NCBI GenBank assembly: GCA_949745625.1
Contig: CATJZR010000060.1
Span: 1 to 28,323 of the forward strand
Length of the DNA stretch: 28,323 nt
Source of the DNA: an uncultured Eubacteriales bacterium
Lineage (GTDB): Bacteria > Bacillota > Clostridia > Christensenellales > Borkfalkiaceae
Direction: 5' to 3'
The notes under the pieces: generated by a model
What the model saw: the letters and a program-made list of their open reading frames with translations, nothing else
What the model was told of the DNA's origin: nothing
Database searches by the model: none
In this document: positions 12,201-17,200 of the stretch, piece by piece
Layout: every line of letters begins with the position of its first letter
Numbering within the stretch: position 1 is the first letter of the stretch
Program-made: the position numbers and the translations under genes

Positions 12201-13872
12201 GGATGCCGGTGAATATAAGCTTAGAATTATGCTTACCGACCCTGACAGCAGCTTCTGGAATTTCAAGGTTCAGTTAAGGGATGTAGTAAACGATAAATCT
12301 TATCCCGATTATGACGCTCTATATTCGCTTCAGTACGTAAAGGTAAACGGTAAGTGGGTTATAAAATACCTAAATGCCGAAGGCGAAGAGTATAACGGCG
12401 GCGATTATAAGATTGAAAACGTAACATATAAGTGGACCAAAATCATCGAAACCTACGTTGAAATGGACGGCTTGCTCGATGAAGACGGCAGACCTTTAGA
12501 CGGCGGAAAGTATGAGGTGGACGCAGACGGCGTAGCGGTAAAATACTCGCTCGTAAGCGGAAACTACGTCGCCGACCCCGAGGGTACTTATATTGCTAAG
12601 TTTAAGCTAAGGGCAGACGGTACTGTTGCGGAGGTTCAAGAATTCGACGCTGAAGGAAGGGGCGTCATCGACATCGAAAAAACGCAGGTAGCTGTGTACT
12701 ATACAAAGACAGGCACCGACCCCTTCGAGATTACGTGGCGCATAACGACATCGGCTCTTACTCCGCCCACGGTAAACGAGGACGTCGTTCTCTACTACAA
12801 CGGCACCGAGCAGCGTGCGGAATCCGTTCTTAAAGGCTATAACGCAACTTATATGGAAATCCTTGAGGGCGGCGTAGGTAAAGATGCTGGCGAATACACC
12901 GTAAAAATCGGTATTAAGGACGAGAACTACGTATGGCGCGACGGAAGCGATTACGTATATGTAACGTGGCGTATCGAAAAGACTACTATCGACTGGACGG
13001 GAGTAACTTGGAAATTTACCGACGGTACGAACGACTATAAGAACGGCGACGGCATGGTTTATACCCGCACAAACGGTAAGGCTACCGTATACTGGGTAGA
13101 GCTTACTAACCTTCCACAGGCGCTTCAAGGCAATATAAAATACGTCACTAACGGAATTACGGGCGCGTTTGCGGGCAGAGATGCAGGTAAATACCTTACC
13201 ACGTTTGACATTATCGGCCGCGACACAAACTTTGAAAATGTCTCTATACCAGAATCGCTTGCATCTGTCGAGTGGAATATCCAGCGCAGAATTCTTGACG
13301 TTCCCGAACTCGGTTCAGCTCAGTTTATCTTCGACGATGAGCCGCACGACCTGCTTTCGGTTTTGAAACTTCCCGACAACTGGGAAGAGTACGTTACTAT
13401 TAGCGTACTGTATGCAAGTAACTTTATTTCATTCGTTAACTACGAAGGTCATGACGGCAATCCTTACGAGGCTTACGGTGCAGGTGCGTACAAATTTGTT
13501 GTATCGTTTAAGGAAGGTATAAATACGTACAATGCGTTCGACAGCAGCAAGTCGCAGATTAACGTGGCGTGGGCTAAGTCTTCGGGCGGCGGATTGCTTC
13601 CCGTACCTCCCGTGCATGATAACGTCGAAACGCATGAACCCGAAGTTCCCCCTACGGTTACGGTAAGTTCTGAAATATCCGTTTCCGAATGCGACGTTCC
13701 CGATAAAGAGGAAGAAGTATTTGTTGTTGAAACTGTACAACCTATAAGTGCCCCGCGCGCGAAAGTCCGAGAAACCGCCGCGGTTACGCCAGTGCAGCAT
13801 CTTTGCAACAGAATAAAGAGGCTTGTTTTCTGCACGGAAACCCAGTTAAAGGATTTCAGAAAACAGTATTAA
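1..13872 (+). CDS. Giant secreted modular repeat protein, 5' partial (paralog A)
   Basis: The reading frame is open from base 1, so the gene starts upstream; the ATG at 49 is internal. 4,623 codons are visible, ending in TAA at 13,870–13,872. The protein is a string of about 100-residue all-beta modules. Each opens with a hinge ending in Pro (for example MLIDRP, VEIDVP, RAISIP), carries a central Y-[DN]-G motif, then G-x-Y followed by N-Y-x-W, and closes on a strand such as FTFKI or FVIDK. This resembles the MBG/YDG and bacterial Ig-like families by eye; no HMM was run. No catalytic motif is apparent. Alignment to the downstream gene places its first residues near residue 326 of that protein, so the full length is probably about 4,950 residues. 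A structural fibre or adhesin outside the cell is inferred from the modules and from the paralog's signal sequence. The ligand is unknown. Confidence 0.96.
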   Translation: MDGDAPTGTAFWVYIGMDPNPTNSLETAYYGRSRFCWYNAGNYSYHTNIYDNNGSYNNYATRSTSYLCFKFVVKRTSPVSPKLVDDTATNGGAVNLSTNTKTAYYEGAPVLITISHDFGAGIIGYSFDETVTLKSRSQHGVNNLNTSSASSQINGANIVLQCSTAGTHIIKIKLLQPTVTSIPWPGINHSNGTGGTMVSTKMSWSDTTATEISFTLKIELQQTAKPSMVKDEGVDGYGRTKTVNYNGQFQTVSFQNCDPAFVGWAANGLTQASWTGNTLVLQQKERGTYNIQLFLKNPAGVTWMDGSTDSLEFTFKINEMLIDRPTQVGSNSYSKVVEYNGLEQEMKIAPASEEQLVIVASGLKYDFEDTDGDGIKDTCVFKMTDSGTVNIIVMPADGYIWRDKKSDAINFTFTIEAVEIDVPRLQGLSGTSKRVTFDPTPGWSAKLVIENIPKDAINVVTAMQYAEWDWVPPGYQEGDSLDGVSDFDRSVLTLSATNANTYPVTFSLTSANYRWKAGTTVPTFSLTIDRYVLQYPRIDQYEYDHNSDKIEGATKTVYYNIDPNSGNYTDNADKYFKIYAGGFTANNQVTIRYSAEGLRADWPNAAAENPTPDLVLWGTTSSGAAGPAGNYMIYITPTSNYIWNTGNDDMYTFKFVITPIMRDQLRMYVQQGSGNAWVIDGGDRTGSADYDGTEKFFRIGTPDNASQFFHSSQVYYNLVNQAYEPISSFGGFNMVVDNRYDPIQVGVDEDGNPVMQTPTVLMCSAVEAGTYIIRLRLINTNYAWRDGSGVDIYYTFTIKAQSIKDPQILKSECSGGSAGSLEIHDTYIHCGYNGFAAQLVIGVTNVKNSMGEPIIKVYTNPNGTDVDPDTGEDALWQLDWGEVESDGIARLVLQAVIVGDHRVLLEIQDKNFKWETDCEYYAFELRIDYAEVDDVVFNYGLPEDLQEIGGNGERFEEEFDPESSHYITITRPNDEFKDTPFDTQFIVEVSYREPSYELKSTIVNPDNFVIEFYDANVYYVSVYLTGNYRWKSNHRQDTAVQLTFELFAKYVSLPQIVDDASATVDNSNRTKTVTYDTNTIQNIALYFGNDYKAYAVDESQNFPSTLTNDSTIVISQDKMVRYTAKNAGTYKLALTLSNTNNYTWSGDETVFYMLVIEQRAISIPDAYYIDAADLDKLHEDYADIKDGLKGTKILEDANGVYKTTQTYDTDLHYIYLFGYAVENKEVTITITPADSTTVNLKDIDHGNVSVGGVTRGHYAFARTVNTYTVSVAFNLNPEFNQPNCHWSGVSMVSDTDPREYLLVIEKLGLALPELTADPTQAWVDDSLSQHFTYDGAATGPIVEINNCLSSLESSPYMSYLYDGTRTEFSRDVSTNVGVFGISKTANVGVDYTLTIKLDAINEYWIQSSGGTDDVADKYIKIIMDKKGIAKPVVVDEGDGDGVTVIYGNDGVTTDLTWKSVIYNGSTWTDALHITDFNNEWMTWKASSNATTRTDAVTGDLYLSTLYADAGSYTVTITLRDTQNYKWDLTADDSADRVLSFIIEPKKISKPTIVVDECDLDPTATFTSSDGSSTMDTAETVYMRDFSYPDLNNIRGLEQRIVIANFLLNDPDGTMTVITSSSDKFVSDSRDDVNGWLLYTAIDAGEYKLKFSLSGNVAWDDGTGTADHYITLIINKKEYTAPEINEPGVPPDLTVSVDGLTRTVVYNFAAQQLVIDNYDNTIMTYAGKTDNDVTGEELIDKNTASTQLTYTFEATGAGKYTVTFRKRNFRNECWQGVTGETITFTFVIDKLALAIPEIDVDTDFLLNGESATAAQFTTTYDSLRHSVLALNVLNTNYMTYKMGGEYNTATAPTTFIMSDEAISQSFSGSVEGGDKVLDKTVNDIYNINEVTKRDNEFQNSNVNLGTFVDRENFILMEATGPGTYDVGFTLANANNLVWAGGSSTDKKVTFKINKVQLSSMPSYKTGALNSQTYTGSPLQFFVANANNGKDTASASPAFLYQTMSFRCVDSSTNTSMKEVSWFGNELVLEATEIGTYEVKIYLNEKYVQWPSSTPVKTFTFSITKSGITPTIMYGNAVYLTTTNSHNAGDPDAYTTALLDAGGTTWAKSRLVTATITLPNIRVKADTGELDVGGIAIDVYYKNPSSTFKLLPVSVAVPVGIADANLLATLPSAIDKTAALDANWSVRLEDDNSYTLIYKYVINTASSFDNGDGTLKRGNYTLYVEQNNTSPSYTINLQSKGFEIEADPSPFSTESAEKYLIWEVYKASAPNTVFKTYRLSDFTDFTMWGKANDLTTMQPSQAVELEYIENDSYMFRVYFDADGLQGPNLDVDPASNFMDALSRWEVKWNGVYGGNANAKYASKLTATSAPYSVSVTIQAKDPDAFSFATTAYTFYYHITPILYDLANVEWDYDSENPFVYDGKNHTVKLTNLPAGLSVASYDVPGYDRNVQIYAKSEDDHGVGSYYETHVLFTTSNQNYVIPVEGDPTTYKDSSAAATGGFQWAVKWEIYKAEIHVVWQDEKNDDGTTSTYVPRLKYDSNKVEYTYYKDNGDPDKNNWPIVTSFNRSKTEDTAFRVVATLKSNADDPALDYANNYRLDDEQPHDFVLGPATAISVELFVGNFNSDGTPDVPTFGQVTYGDTPDEATKVNTFIYNEKPFKIYLQDYMTEDTTGIATVLLDVPEENGKPTINIWDHVIITYYNTVNKYRPLTVPPTDPGHYLIKLQLNDLPDDGNSYELAMTEFYFDIVKGTIDPDSYYWRYTHTQDDGTEVVAIYEDGKWCIHHTSNSVQNPDGTYSDPAGLAAPEIGSEITEFVYNSKAHTVELFSEDESVLKSNTRNKSGVNAGTYKSTASFSYNGKLWNAPDIPTTFDWKIEKKTLSLAGVQWADASSFMFTVSGGVVQTFTMSATGLDPLLISYVSYVTWRADDADKKEISNTQSAAGKYVTELVFDESFDTANPNYKLGDDWPTTIPNPIEWEIARREISVPSANGTWTEYDGSQHDLLTALNLGDDWFEYFTLVIRYDDGESSYVYDGSQEFGNEYFASHAGKYMFSFELVETLNTDTQTNVVWKINTGIGFDYTTEVQDNVLLTINKATINVDGWNQNDEASTAILSGNYSFDYSLFVDYKYYENTAMAPDISIGNPVELIDVLSIDVDTQFVIEVFVKTAFTRDLELVGADTDAVRLAFKMLAPSLQMSDQIIVQKMPYIEGYVSDGVEVLFTDTDWRNMFVADAETFSDITEDNVDEWLAGLDAETLATYKSKIRVSVTYNSTPIEFLIHDWNTGATYKNHLNIWQGNLTQNAAGDYSVTFMFVKDLNNPRCWSAVDNDNDGIADEVDRSPVTLNFRVAFRMIPTHADEILANFPTYTGNQMDILETVLGEAEYDKWIAEYGKYFEISGSLGTDAGGYTLKLKIKDEYLNTIHWDNGGPIGQPGTFVIKWKILPIYLIDPDALVGNNSGLIYNGNERSVFEILGISENAETEEIDALKQYANITGDRGVDAGSYTAYFTLLDTNYAWWNPTNNSESTNQDPKRDIPWIISPKPLDLSNIAWTYKNPFQYSLDNGEAQSFEVELTGIPEELKEFITYLTDGEPENSRSEIGTYRTVVFFFENDVKNSSNYSLTGSYTKFLNDYPDPDGFGFASIEWNIIEHRFTIPSNKEVDYTGTLRDIIEDTTLFGFEDGWENYLDIVIRYKEYDADDDTYISYYDMASTDALLDYSMFNVLYAGEYEVLFSIKEEVNADRVNVVWYDGNNHVGEQTAVLKIKPKEINVTGWAPVMDGDMQISATIISADFDAMTVESKALFTYVIRDKDTGTEIKDPSLVKNSGNGIYYTVEFKLLDTEGYSAKHGFEIVWAEGVTNPYEFINENYGSQPVIWIPLPSLTATSSDVYDGKDKVYNIDNAGAYALTEDMKTALSGYGVDVSEFGSSLIQALGDSSKFVNFEAGTVTIAKAGDFEIIFRQLANVNISWYDPELYEVNNIGKLCYKGGSALTDVAAKALINRYAQRVSINIKKASVDFITDEMLELYESMIPDFEHTGKEYNLLKLDETKALFDLIKKTYGDLVTFEGYTGTDAGEYKLRIMLTDPDSSFWNFKVQLRDVVNDKSYPDYDALYSLQYVKVNGKWVIKYLNAEGEEYNGGDYKIENVTYKWTKIIETYVEMDGLLDEDGRPLDGGKYEVDADGVAVKYSLVSGNYVADPEGTYIAKFKLRADGTVAEVQEFDAEGRGVIDIEKTQVAVYYTKTGTDPFEITWRITTSALTPPTVNEDVVLYYNGTEQRAESVLKGYNATYMEILEGGVGKDAGEYTVKIGIKDENYVWRDGSDYVYVTWRIEKTTIDWTGVTWKFTDGTNDYKNGDGMVYTRTNGKATVYWVELTNLPQALQGNIKYVTNGITGAFAGRDAGKYLTTFDIIGRDTNFENVSIPESLASVEWNIQRRILDVPELGSAQFIFDDEPHDLLSVLKLPDNWEEYVTISVLYASNFISFVNYEGHDGNPYEAYGAGAYKFVVSFKEGINTYNAFDSSKSQINVAWAKSSGGGLLPVPPVHDNVETHEPEVPPTVTVSSEISVSECDVPDKEEEVFVVETVQPISAPRAKVRETAAVTPVQHLCNRIKRLVFCTETQLKDFRKQY
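8620..10611 (+). repeat. Six-module higher-order repeat, copy 1 (paralog A)
   Basis: Module starts are 8620, 8935, 9274, 9565, 10039 and 10321. The order of module types is: (a) a Trp-containing opening then a long loop (LAGVQW); (b) WTEYDGSQHDLL; (c) INVDGW; (d) PSLQMSD; (e) EISGSLGTDAGGY; (f) YNGNERSVFEIL. The same order follows again from 10,612. The unit is 1,992 bp. Similarity between copies is visible in the protein but not as long DNA identity. Confidence 0.7.
10612..12981 (+). repeat. Six-module higher-order repeat, copy 2 (paralog A)
   Basis: Module starts are 10612, 10936, 11284, 11587, 12025 and 12751, with types in the same order as copy 1: LSNIAW, then TIPSNKEVDYTG, INVTGW, PLPSLTATSS, GTDAGEYKL and YYNGTEQRAESVL. 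The copy is 2,370 bp because the fifth module carries a non-modular insertion of about 465 bp. Without it the length would be 1,905 bp, close to copy 1. Confidence 0.7.
12262..12726 (+). other. Non-modular insertion inside the fifth module of copy 2 (paralog A)
   Basis: About 155 residues lie between the conserved Trp of the module (codon at 12,256) and its closing strand (EITWRI). They do not follow the module pattern. They read as short beta-hairpin-like pieces of the type Y-x-x-V-x-G-x-W followed by D-x-x-G turns, for example YVKVNGKWVIKYL and VKYSLVSGNYV. The second gene has an insertion in the same slot, about twice as long (27,118–28,056). Edges are approximate and function is unknown. 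Confidence 0.6.
12982..13578 (+). repeat. Third, truncated copy of the higher-order repeat (paralog A)
   Basis: Only the first two module types are present, starting at 12,982 (IDWTGVTW) and 13,288 (ILDVPELG, then EPHDLLSVLKLPDNW). They match the first two modules of copies 1 and 2. The array then stops at a Ser/Gly linker and the tail begins, so the modular part of the protein ends one third of the way through a unit. Confidence 0.65.
13579..13869 (+). other. C-terminal tail without a recognised anchor (paralog A)
   Basis: The last 97 residues begin with SSGGG and continue as a Pro/Val/Glu-rich stretch (VPPV, PEVPPTV, KEEEVFVVE). They end in a basic segment with two cysteines (HLCNRIKRLVFC) and the terminus DFRKQY. 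No LPxTG-like motif, hydrophobic membrane segment, S-layer homology, dockerin or choline-binding repeat is visible. The DNA at about 13,750–13,790 is distinctly G+C-rich (runs such as GCGCGCG) compared with the modules. It could be a cell-wall spacer, an undescribed sorting signal, or the remnant of a lost anchor. Confidence 0.6.
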
Positions 13873-13905
13873 TTGGTATTGTTTTTAAAAAAAATATACT
13901 GTAAC

Positions 13906-13944
13906 AAAAATAAAGAGTCGGCTTCGTGTCGACTCTTTATTTTT
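13906..13944 (+). terminator. Intrinsic terminator after paralog A
   Basis: A perfect 15-bp inverted repeat pairs 13,906–13,920 with 13,930–13,944. The 9-nt centre can close further with a G·U and a C·G pair, leaving a UUCGU loop. The left arm starts with five A and the right arm ends in TTTATTTTT, so the stem would be followed by and include a U tract, and the element may work in both directions. It begins 33 nt after the stop codon. Its position implies that the two giant genes are separate transcription units. Confidence 0.92.
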
Positions 13945-14053
13945 GCATTTAAAAATTCTATAAACTGACCTTGAAAGGCACGGTGTGAATATAATATTAC
14001 ATAAAAAGGAAATGAGAAAGAGGTCGAAAAAAGTTAAATAAGGCGTTATAGGG
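13945..14053. other. A+T-rich gap between terminator and promoter
   Basis: No convincing gene was found in this 109-bp stretch. It contains a purine-rich run at about 14,005–14,035 and a lone TATAAT at 13,990–13,995 without a properly spaced −35 box. The stretch could hold an activator site but nothing specific is recognised. Confidence 0.5.
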
Positions 14054-14083
14054 TTGACAATGCTTTATTTACAATGATATAAT
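14054..14083 (+). promoter_or_regulatory. SigA/sigma-70 promoter of paralog B
   Basis: TTGACA at 14,054–14,059 is a perfect −35 box and TATAAT at 14,078–14,083 a perfect −10 box, with an 18-bp spacer. A TG at 14,075–14,076 gives the TGnTATAAT extended −10 form. Transcription would begin near 14,090, giving a leader of about 65 nt before the ATG. Matching both consensus boxes predicts strong basal transcription unless a repressor acts here. Confidence 0.9.
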
Positions 14084-14102
14084 AATGAATGCTATAAAGG
14101 AT

Positions 14103-14122
14103 ATTGGGGCATTATACCCAAT
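14103..14122 (+). promoter_or_regulatory. Small inverted repeat in the 5' leader of paralog B
   Basis: ATTGGG at 14,103–14,108 is the exact reverse complement of CCCAAT at 14,117–14,122, with an 8-nt loop. It lies about 13 nt after the expected transcription start and 32 nt before the ATG. It could be an mRNA-stabilising leader hairpin or a small operator just downstream of the promoter. Six pairs is short, so it could also be chance. Confidence 0.4.
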
Positions 14123-14143
14123 TACAAAACTAATTATTATTTT

Positions 14144-14148
14144 GGGAG
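14144..14148 (+). promoter_or_regulatory. Ribosome binding site of paralog B
   Basis: GGGAG lies 6 nt before the ATG at 14,155. The frame has a TAA at 14,131–14,133 upstream, and no other start codon lies between that stop and 14,155, so this site fixes the start. Confidence 0.88.
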
Positions 14149-14154
14149 TACGTT

Positions 14155-14274
14155 ATGAAAATTACGGGTACTAAAAAACTATTAATTATATTCTGCGCGA
14201 TTATGTGCGCATTGGCGGCGGGGCTCGGCGTCATTTTTACGCGCGCTGCCACAAGCGGCACAGTTGCATGTGCC
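14155..14274 (+). other. Sec signal sequence or signal anchor (paralog B)
   Basis: The start has Lys at 2, 7 and 8, followed by about 20 uninterrupted hydrophobic residues (9–28, LLIIFCAIMCALAAGLGVIF). An A-C-A at residues 38–40 offers a signal peptidase I site (after codon ending 14,274), but it is 10 or more residues beyond the hydrophobic core. T-R-A at 29–31 is an earlier alternative. The long core and distant site leave open that the segment stays uncleaved as an N-terminal membrane anchor. Export itself is well supported. Confidence 0.8.
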
Positions 14275-17200
14275 GCTTCTGACGACCATATCTTACCTAT
14301 GGCTGCCGGTGAAAAGGCGTCGGACGCTACTTCTGCAGCCGATATCGAGGCGCGCGCCGCCCTTGCGGAGGCAACGGGTTTAGCGCCCGAGCTGATATCT
14401 TTCTACGCGCGTTCCAATAACGGAACAGAGAAAGAACTTTACGATGCTTACCTTGAAAATGATTTAATGATTCTGGACAGCATTTTAACCTTTGCCGAAG
14501 CGTATTCTGTAGGTGAAATTGAATCTGTTTCAGATATTTCTAAAGAGGATTGGTTCATTTCTCCCGATGATGCTTCCACTTACAGTACCTGGAGCGGTTC
14601 ACAGATAGGTTTGGGTGATAGCTGGGTTAATTATTATACTTCTAAATCCGGCGGTCTTACCACTGAATCGCAGTATTACAGAAACTCAAACTTTGCTATG
14701 GGTTACTATGTTAAGTGGGATCAGAGAAGAACATGGGCTTACAGACATTCTCGTGGCAAACATAATTTTATGTATTATAATATTGTGTGGCTTGAAGAGG
14801 GTGAGAGCTATACATTTGGTTATAATCTCACAAAGAATATAGTAAATGTATTTGCCGAAACTACTTCTTCGTTAAATTTCCTGTCTACATCTACTCTGCT
14901 TACGTCTGGCACTCATGCAAATACATATTCCGGTTATGTACGTGATTATCTATTTTCTGATACGAAGGCAAACGAGGCTACTAATCCAAATCCTATTGTA
15001 AGGATTGACCCCGACACTTCAAGAAATACTTATAACGACTATCTGGATGAGTTTGGGTCTACCATTTCACCTGCGACAACAAGCTATACTCTTTCTGGTG
15101 CGGGGGGCGGTGCCGGAAACAAAAGAATGACAATTAAACCTGATGCGCCTAGCGGCGCTTACATGATTGTGGCTCAGGCAGGTTATGACCAGTCGGGGAA
15201 TCAATTTTTAGGTACATCTGGTTCGTCTACTTGGAGATTCAGATACAACGGCGATACAGCTTATGGCACAGGATGGGAAAATTATTCCGCATACTGCACA
15301 TACGCCACTTTGGTATGCCGTAAGGGCATAACGAAACCGGAACTGGAATTCGGCGAAGGCGTATCCTCAGACCTTAAATCTAAAACAGTTTCCTTCAACA
15401 ATGAAGACCACGAAATGGTAATAAACGGCGACTGGGGACCCGGACTTATGGACTACGTTATTTCCGAATGGGATAACGCTACGTCAGCATGGGTTCCTGC
15501 AGCCAAGAATACAAGCTCCGCGAACGTAAAGCAGTCGGCGCGCGGAACGCGCGGAAGCATTACCAAAGCGGGTCAGCTTAAATTCAAAGCTAAAAATGCC
15601 GGTAAATATAAAGTTGAAATAATCCCTTTCAGAAACTGGAAGGTTGAATCCGATTTAACGGACGAATCCGACAGAACGCCCGTTGTGTTTGAATTTACGA
15701 TAAAGCCGCAGGAGCTGTCTTTGCCGTATATTATAGATGACGGTGACGGCGTTGATAATACTCAGAACCTTAAATACGTGTACAGGACCAACAGAACCCA
15801 GTACATAAGTATTTATCCTTCGCCCTCTGTGTGGACGGAATATAGTGTAACCAGTGACAGAGGAAATGCTCTTAGCGAGTTTACCTGGTCGACAAACGGC
15901 GTTTTGACGCTCAGTCAGTCGGAGCAGGATAAATATAAAATTTCAATAAGTCTAAAATATAATACCGATACGCAAACCAACCTAACTTGGGCGGACGGGA
16001 CTACGACCCCTAAGGTATATACCTTTGAAATAGGTCCCATGAAGGTCGAAGTGCCGGATATCATAAAAGACGGCGTTGGCGGCGTAACGTCGTTTACCAA
16101 ACAGGTCACGTATAACGGTGCCTATCAGACGCTGAGCTTTATGCCGGTCGATGAAAGTCAGTTAAATATAAACGCCATAAACGCTTCGACGGGTGAAGCC
16201 TGCGGAAGCGATATGCTCAGCATAAAGGATAGCACGCTGACGTTCACTGCGTTGGATGCGGGTCGCTATGAAATGACGGTGTCGGTTAAGGACGAATTTA
16301 TCTTTGACGATGCTTCGCTGTCGCTGTCGTTAACATACGTGCTTATAATAGACGAGATGCCTATTGACGCGCCAAGGCTAAACGAACCGTCTGCCGTGAA
16401 CAACACGAAAACGGTCACATATGGCGGCGAGAAAATGCCTGACGGCTTGGAGGACTGGGTAGCGACGTTGGCTTTCGCTAATGCCGACCAGTCGCGTATT
16501 ACCTGGGTTTCCAATACTCTCAGTCAGCAGACTTGGAGCGACAGTGACCTTGTTCTTGCCGGACGTTCGGCAAAAACCTATGATGTAACCTTTAAACCGA
16601 ATAAAAATTACAAGTGGAAGGACGGAGTAATCGTTCCTACGTATACGCTTGTAATCGAAAAGCTTAAAATCGGTGACCCTCAGCTTGTTAGGGATGACGG
16701 CGACGATGATGCGGTTGGAAAAGAATTTACCAACACTTCGAAATTAATCAGATTTGACGGGAAACAACATCCGTTCAAAATTTATTTGCCTACGCTCGAT
16801 TCCGTTAAAGATATAATATATACGAAGGCGAGCTCGGTCGAGTTTCAGTATAACGGAACATTTGACAGAGAATGGGACGGGGATTACGTAACGTACCGAA
16901 CGAGCAGTGCCGGCGAATATACGTTTGAAATATTCCCCACACAGAACTACTGTTGGTCAGACGGTTCGACAGGTAGTAAAATATTTACTTTTATAATTCA
17001 ACCCGTTGACGTTCAGGCGCTGCATTTTTATGCTACCAATCAGTGGGATACCGATATTCAGAGATATTATTGGAGCGACGCGCTGGGCGGCTTCCATGCA
17101 ATACTTAATTTCAACGGTCAACCCAAAACTGTCCGTATCGGTAATCCCGACGCTAAGGATGACAGCGGAAAATACGTATTGACCGGCGATTATGCAAAAT

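Larger units (their letters stand above)
226..13578 (+). repeat. Array of 36 Ig-like/MBG-like modules (paralog A)
   Basis: Module starts judged from the hinge motif: 226, 661, 958, 1252, 1591, 1978, 2401, 2788, 3145, 3475, 3919, 4276, 4633, 5026, 5368, 5860, 6190, 6715, 7195, 7531, 7828, 8239, 8620, 8935, 9274, 9565, 10039, 10321, 10612, 10936, 11284, 11587, 12025, 12751, 12982 and 13288. Boundaries are good to a few residues, less so for those at 6190–8239. Typical length is 98–140 residues. The modules are strongly diverged at protein level, so this is an old array and not a recent tandem duplication. Many hinges are acidic after the proline (KDEG, VDDA, DEGDGDG). The final aromatic N-Y-x-W recurs in most modules. 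If each folds as one Ig-like domain, the chain would be well over 100 nm long when extended; this is inference from typical domain size. Confidence 0.85.

Noticed and set aside
226..13578. CRISPR or recent DNA-level tandem repeat
   Set aside because: The periodicity is in the protein; there are no near-identical DNA repeats with regular spacers.
49..13872. ATG at 49 as the start of the first gene
   Set aside because: The frame is open from base 1, the residues before it align with the second protein (DAP-[TS]-G), and no RBS or signal sequence accompanies it.
13887..13894. Run of eight A as a phase-variation tract
   Set aside because: It is after the stop codon and upstream of the terminator, so slippage would not change either protein.
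13863..13902. ACAGTAT/ATACTGT inverted repeat around the stop codon
   Set aside because: Seven A+T-rich pairs with a 26-nt loop would be unstable; the real terminator lies just downstream.
13741..13905. A membrane anchor hidden in another frame by a frameshift at the end of the first gene
   Set aside because: Translating the other two forward frames gives an early stop in one and a non-hydrophobic peptide in the other; no membrane helix appears.
13990..13995. Second TATAAT as an extra promoter
   Set aside because: The nearest TTGAAA is only 13 bp upstream and the alternative CTGACC is a weak match at 19 bp.
14012..14041. Nine-codon basic peptide (MRKRSKKVK) in the gap
   Set aside because: The AAGGA-like motif is almost touching the ATG, the peptide is trivial in length, and it lies upstream of the promoter.
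14262..14274. Lipobox at Cys39 of the second protein (TVAC)
   Set aside because: Thr at −3 does not fit the lipobox, and the Cys is too far from the hydrophobic core.
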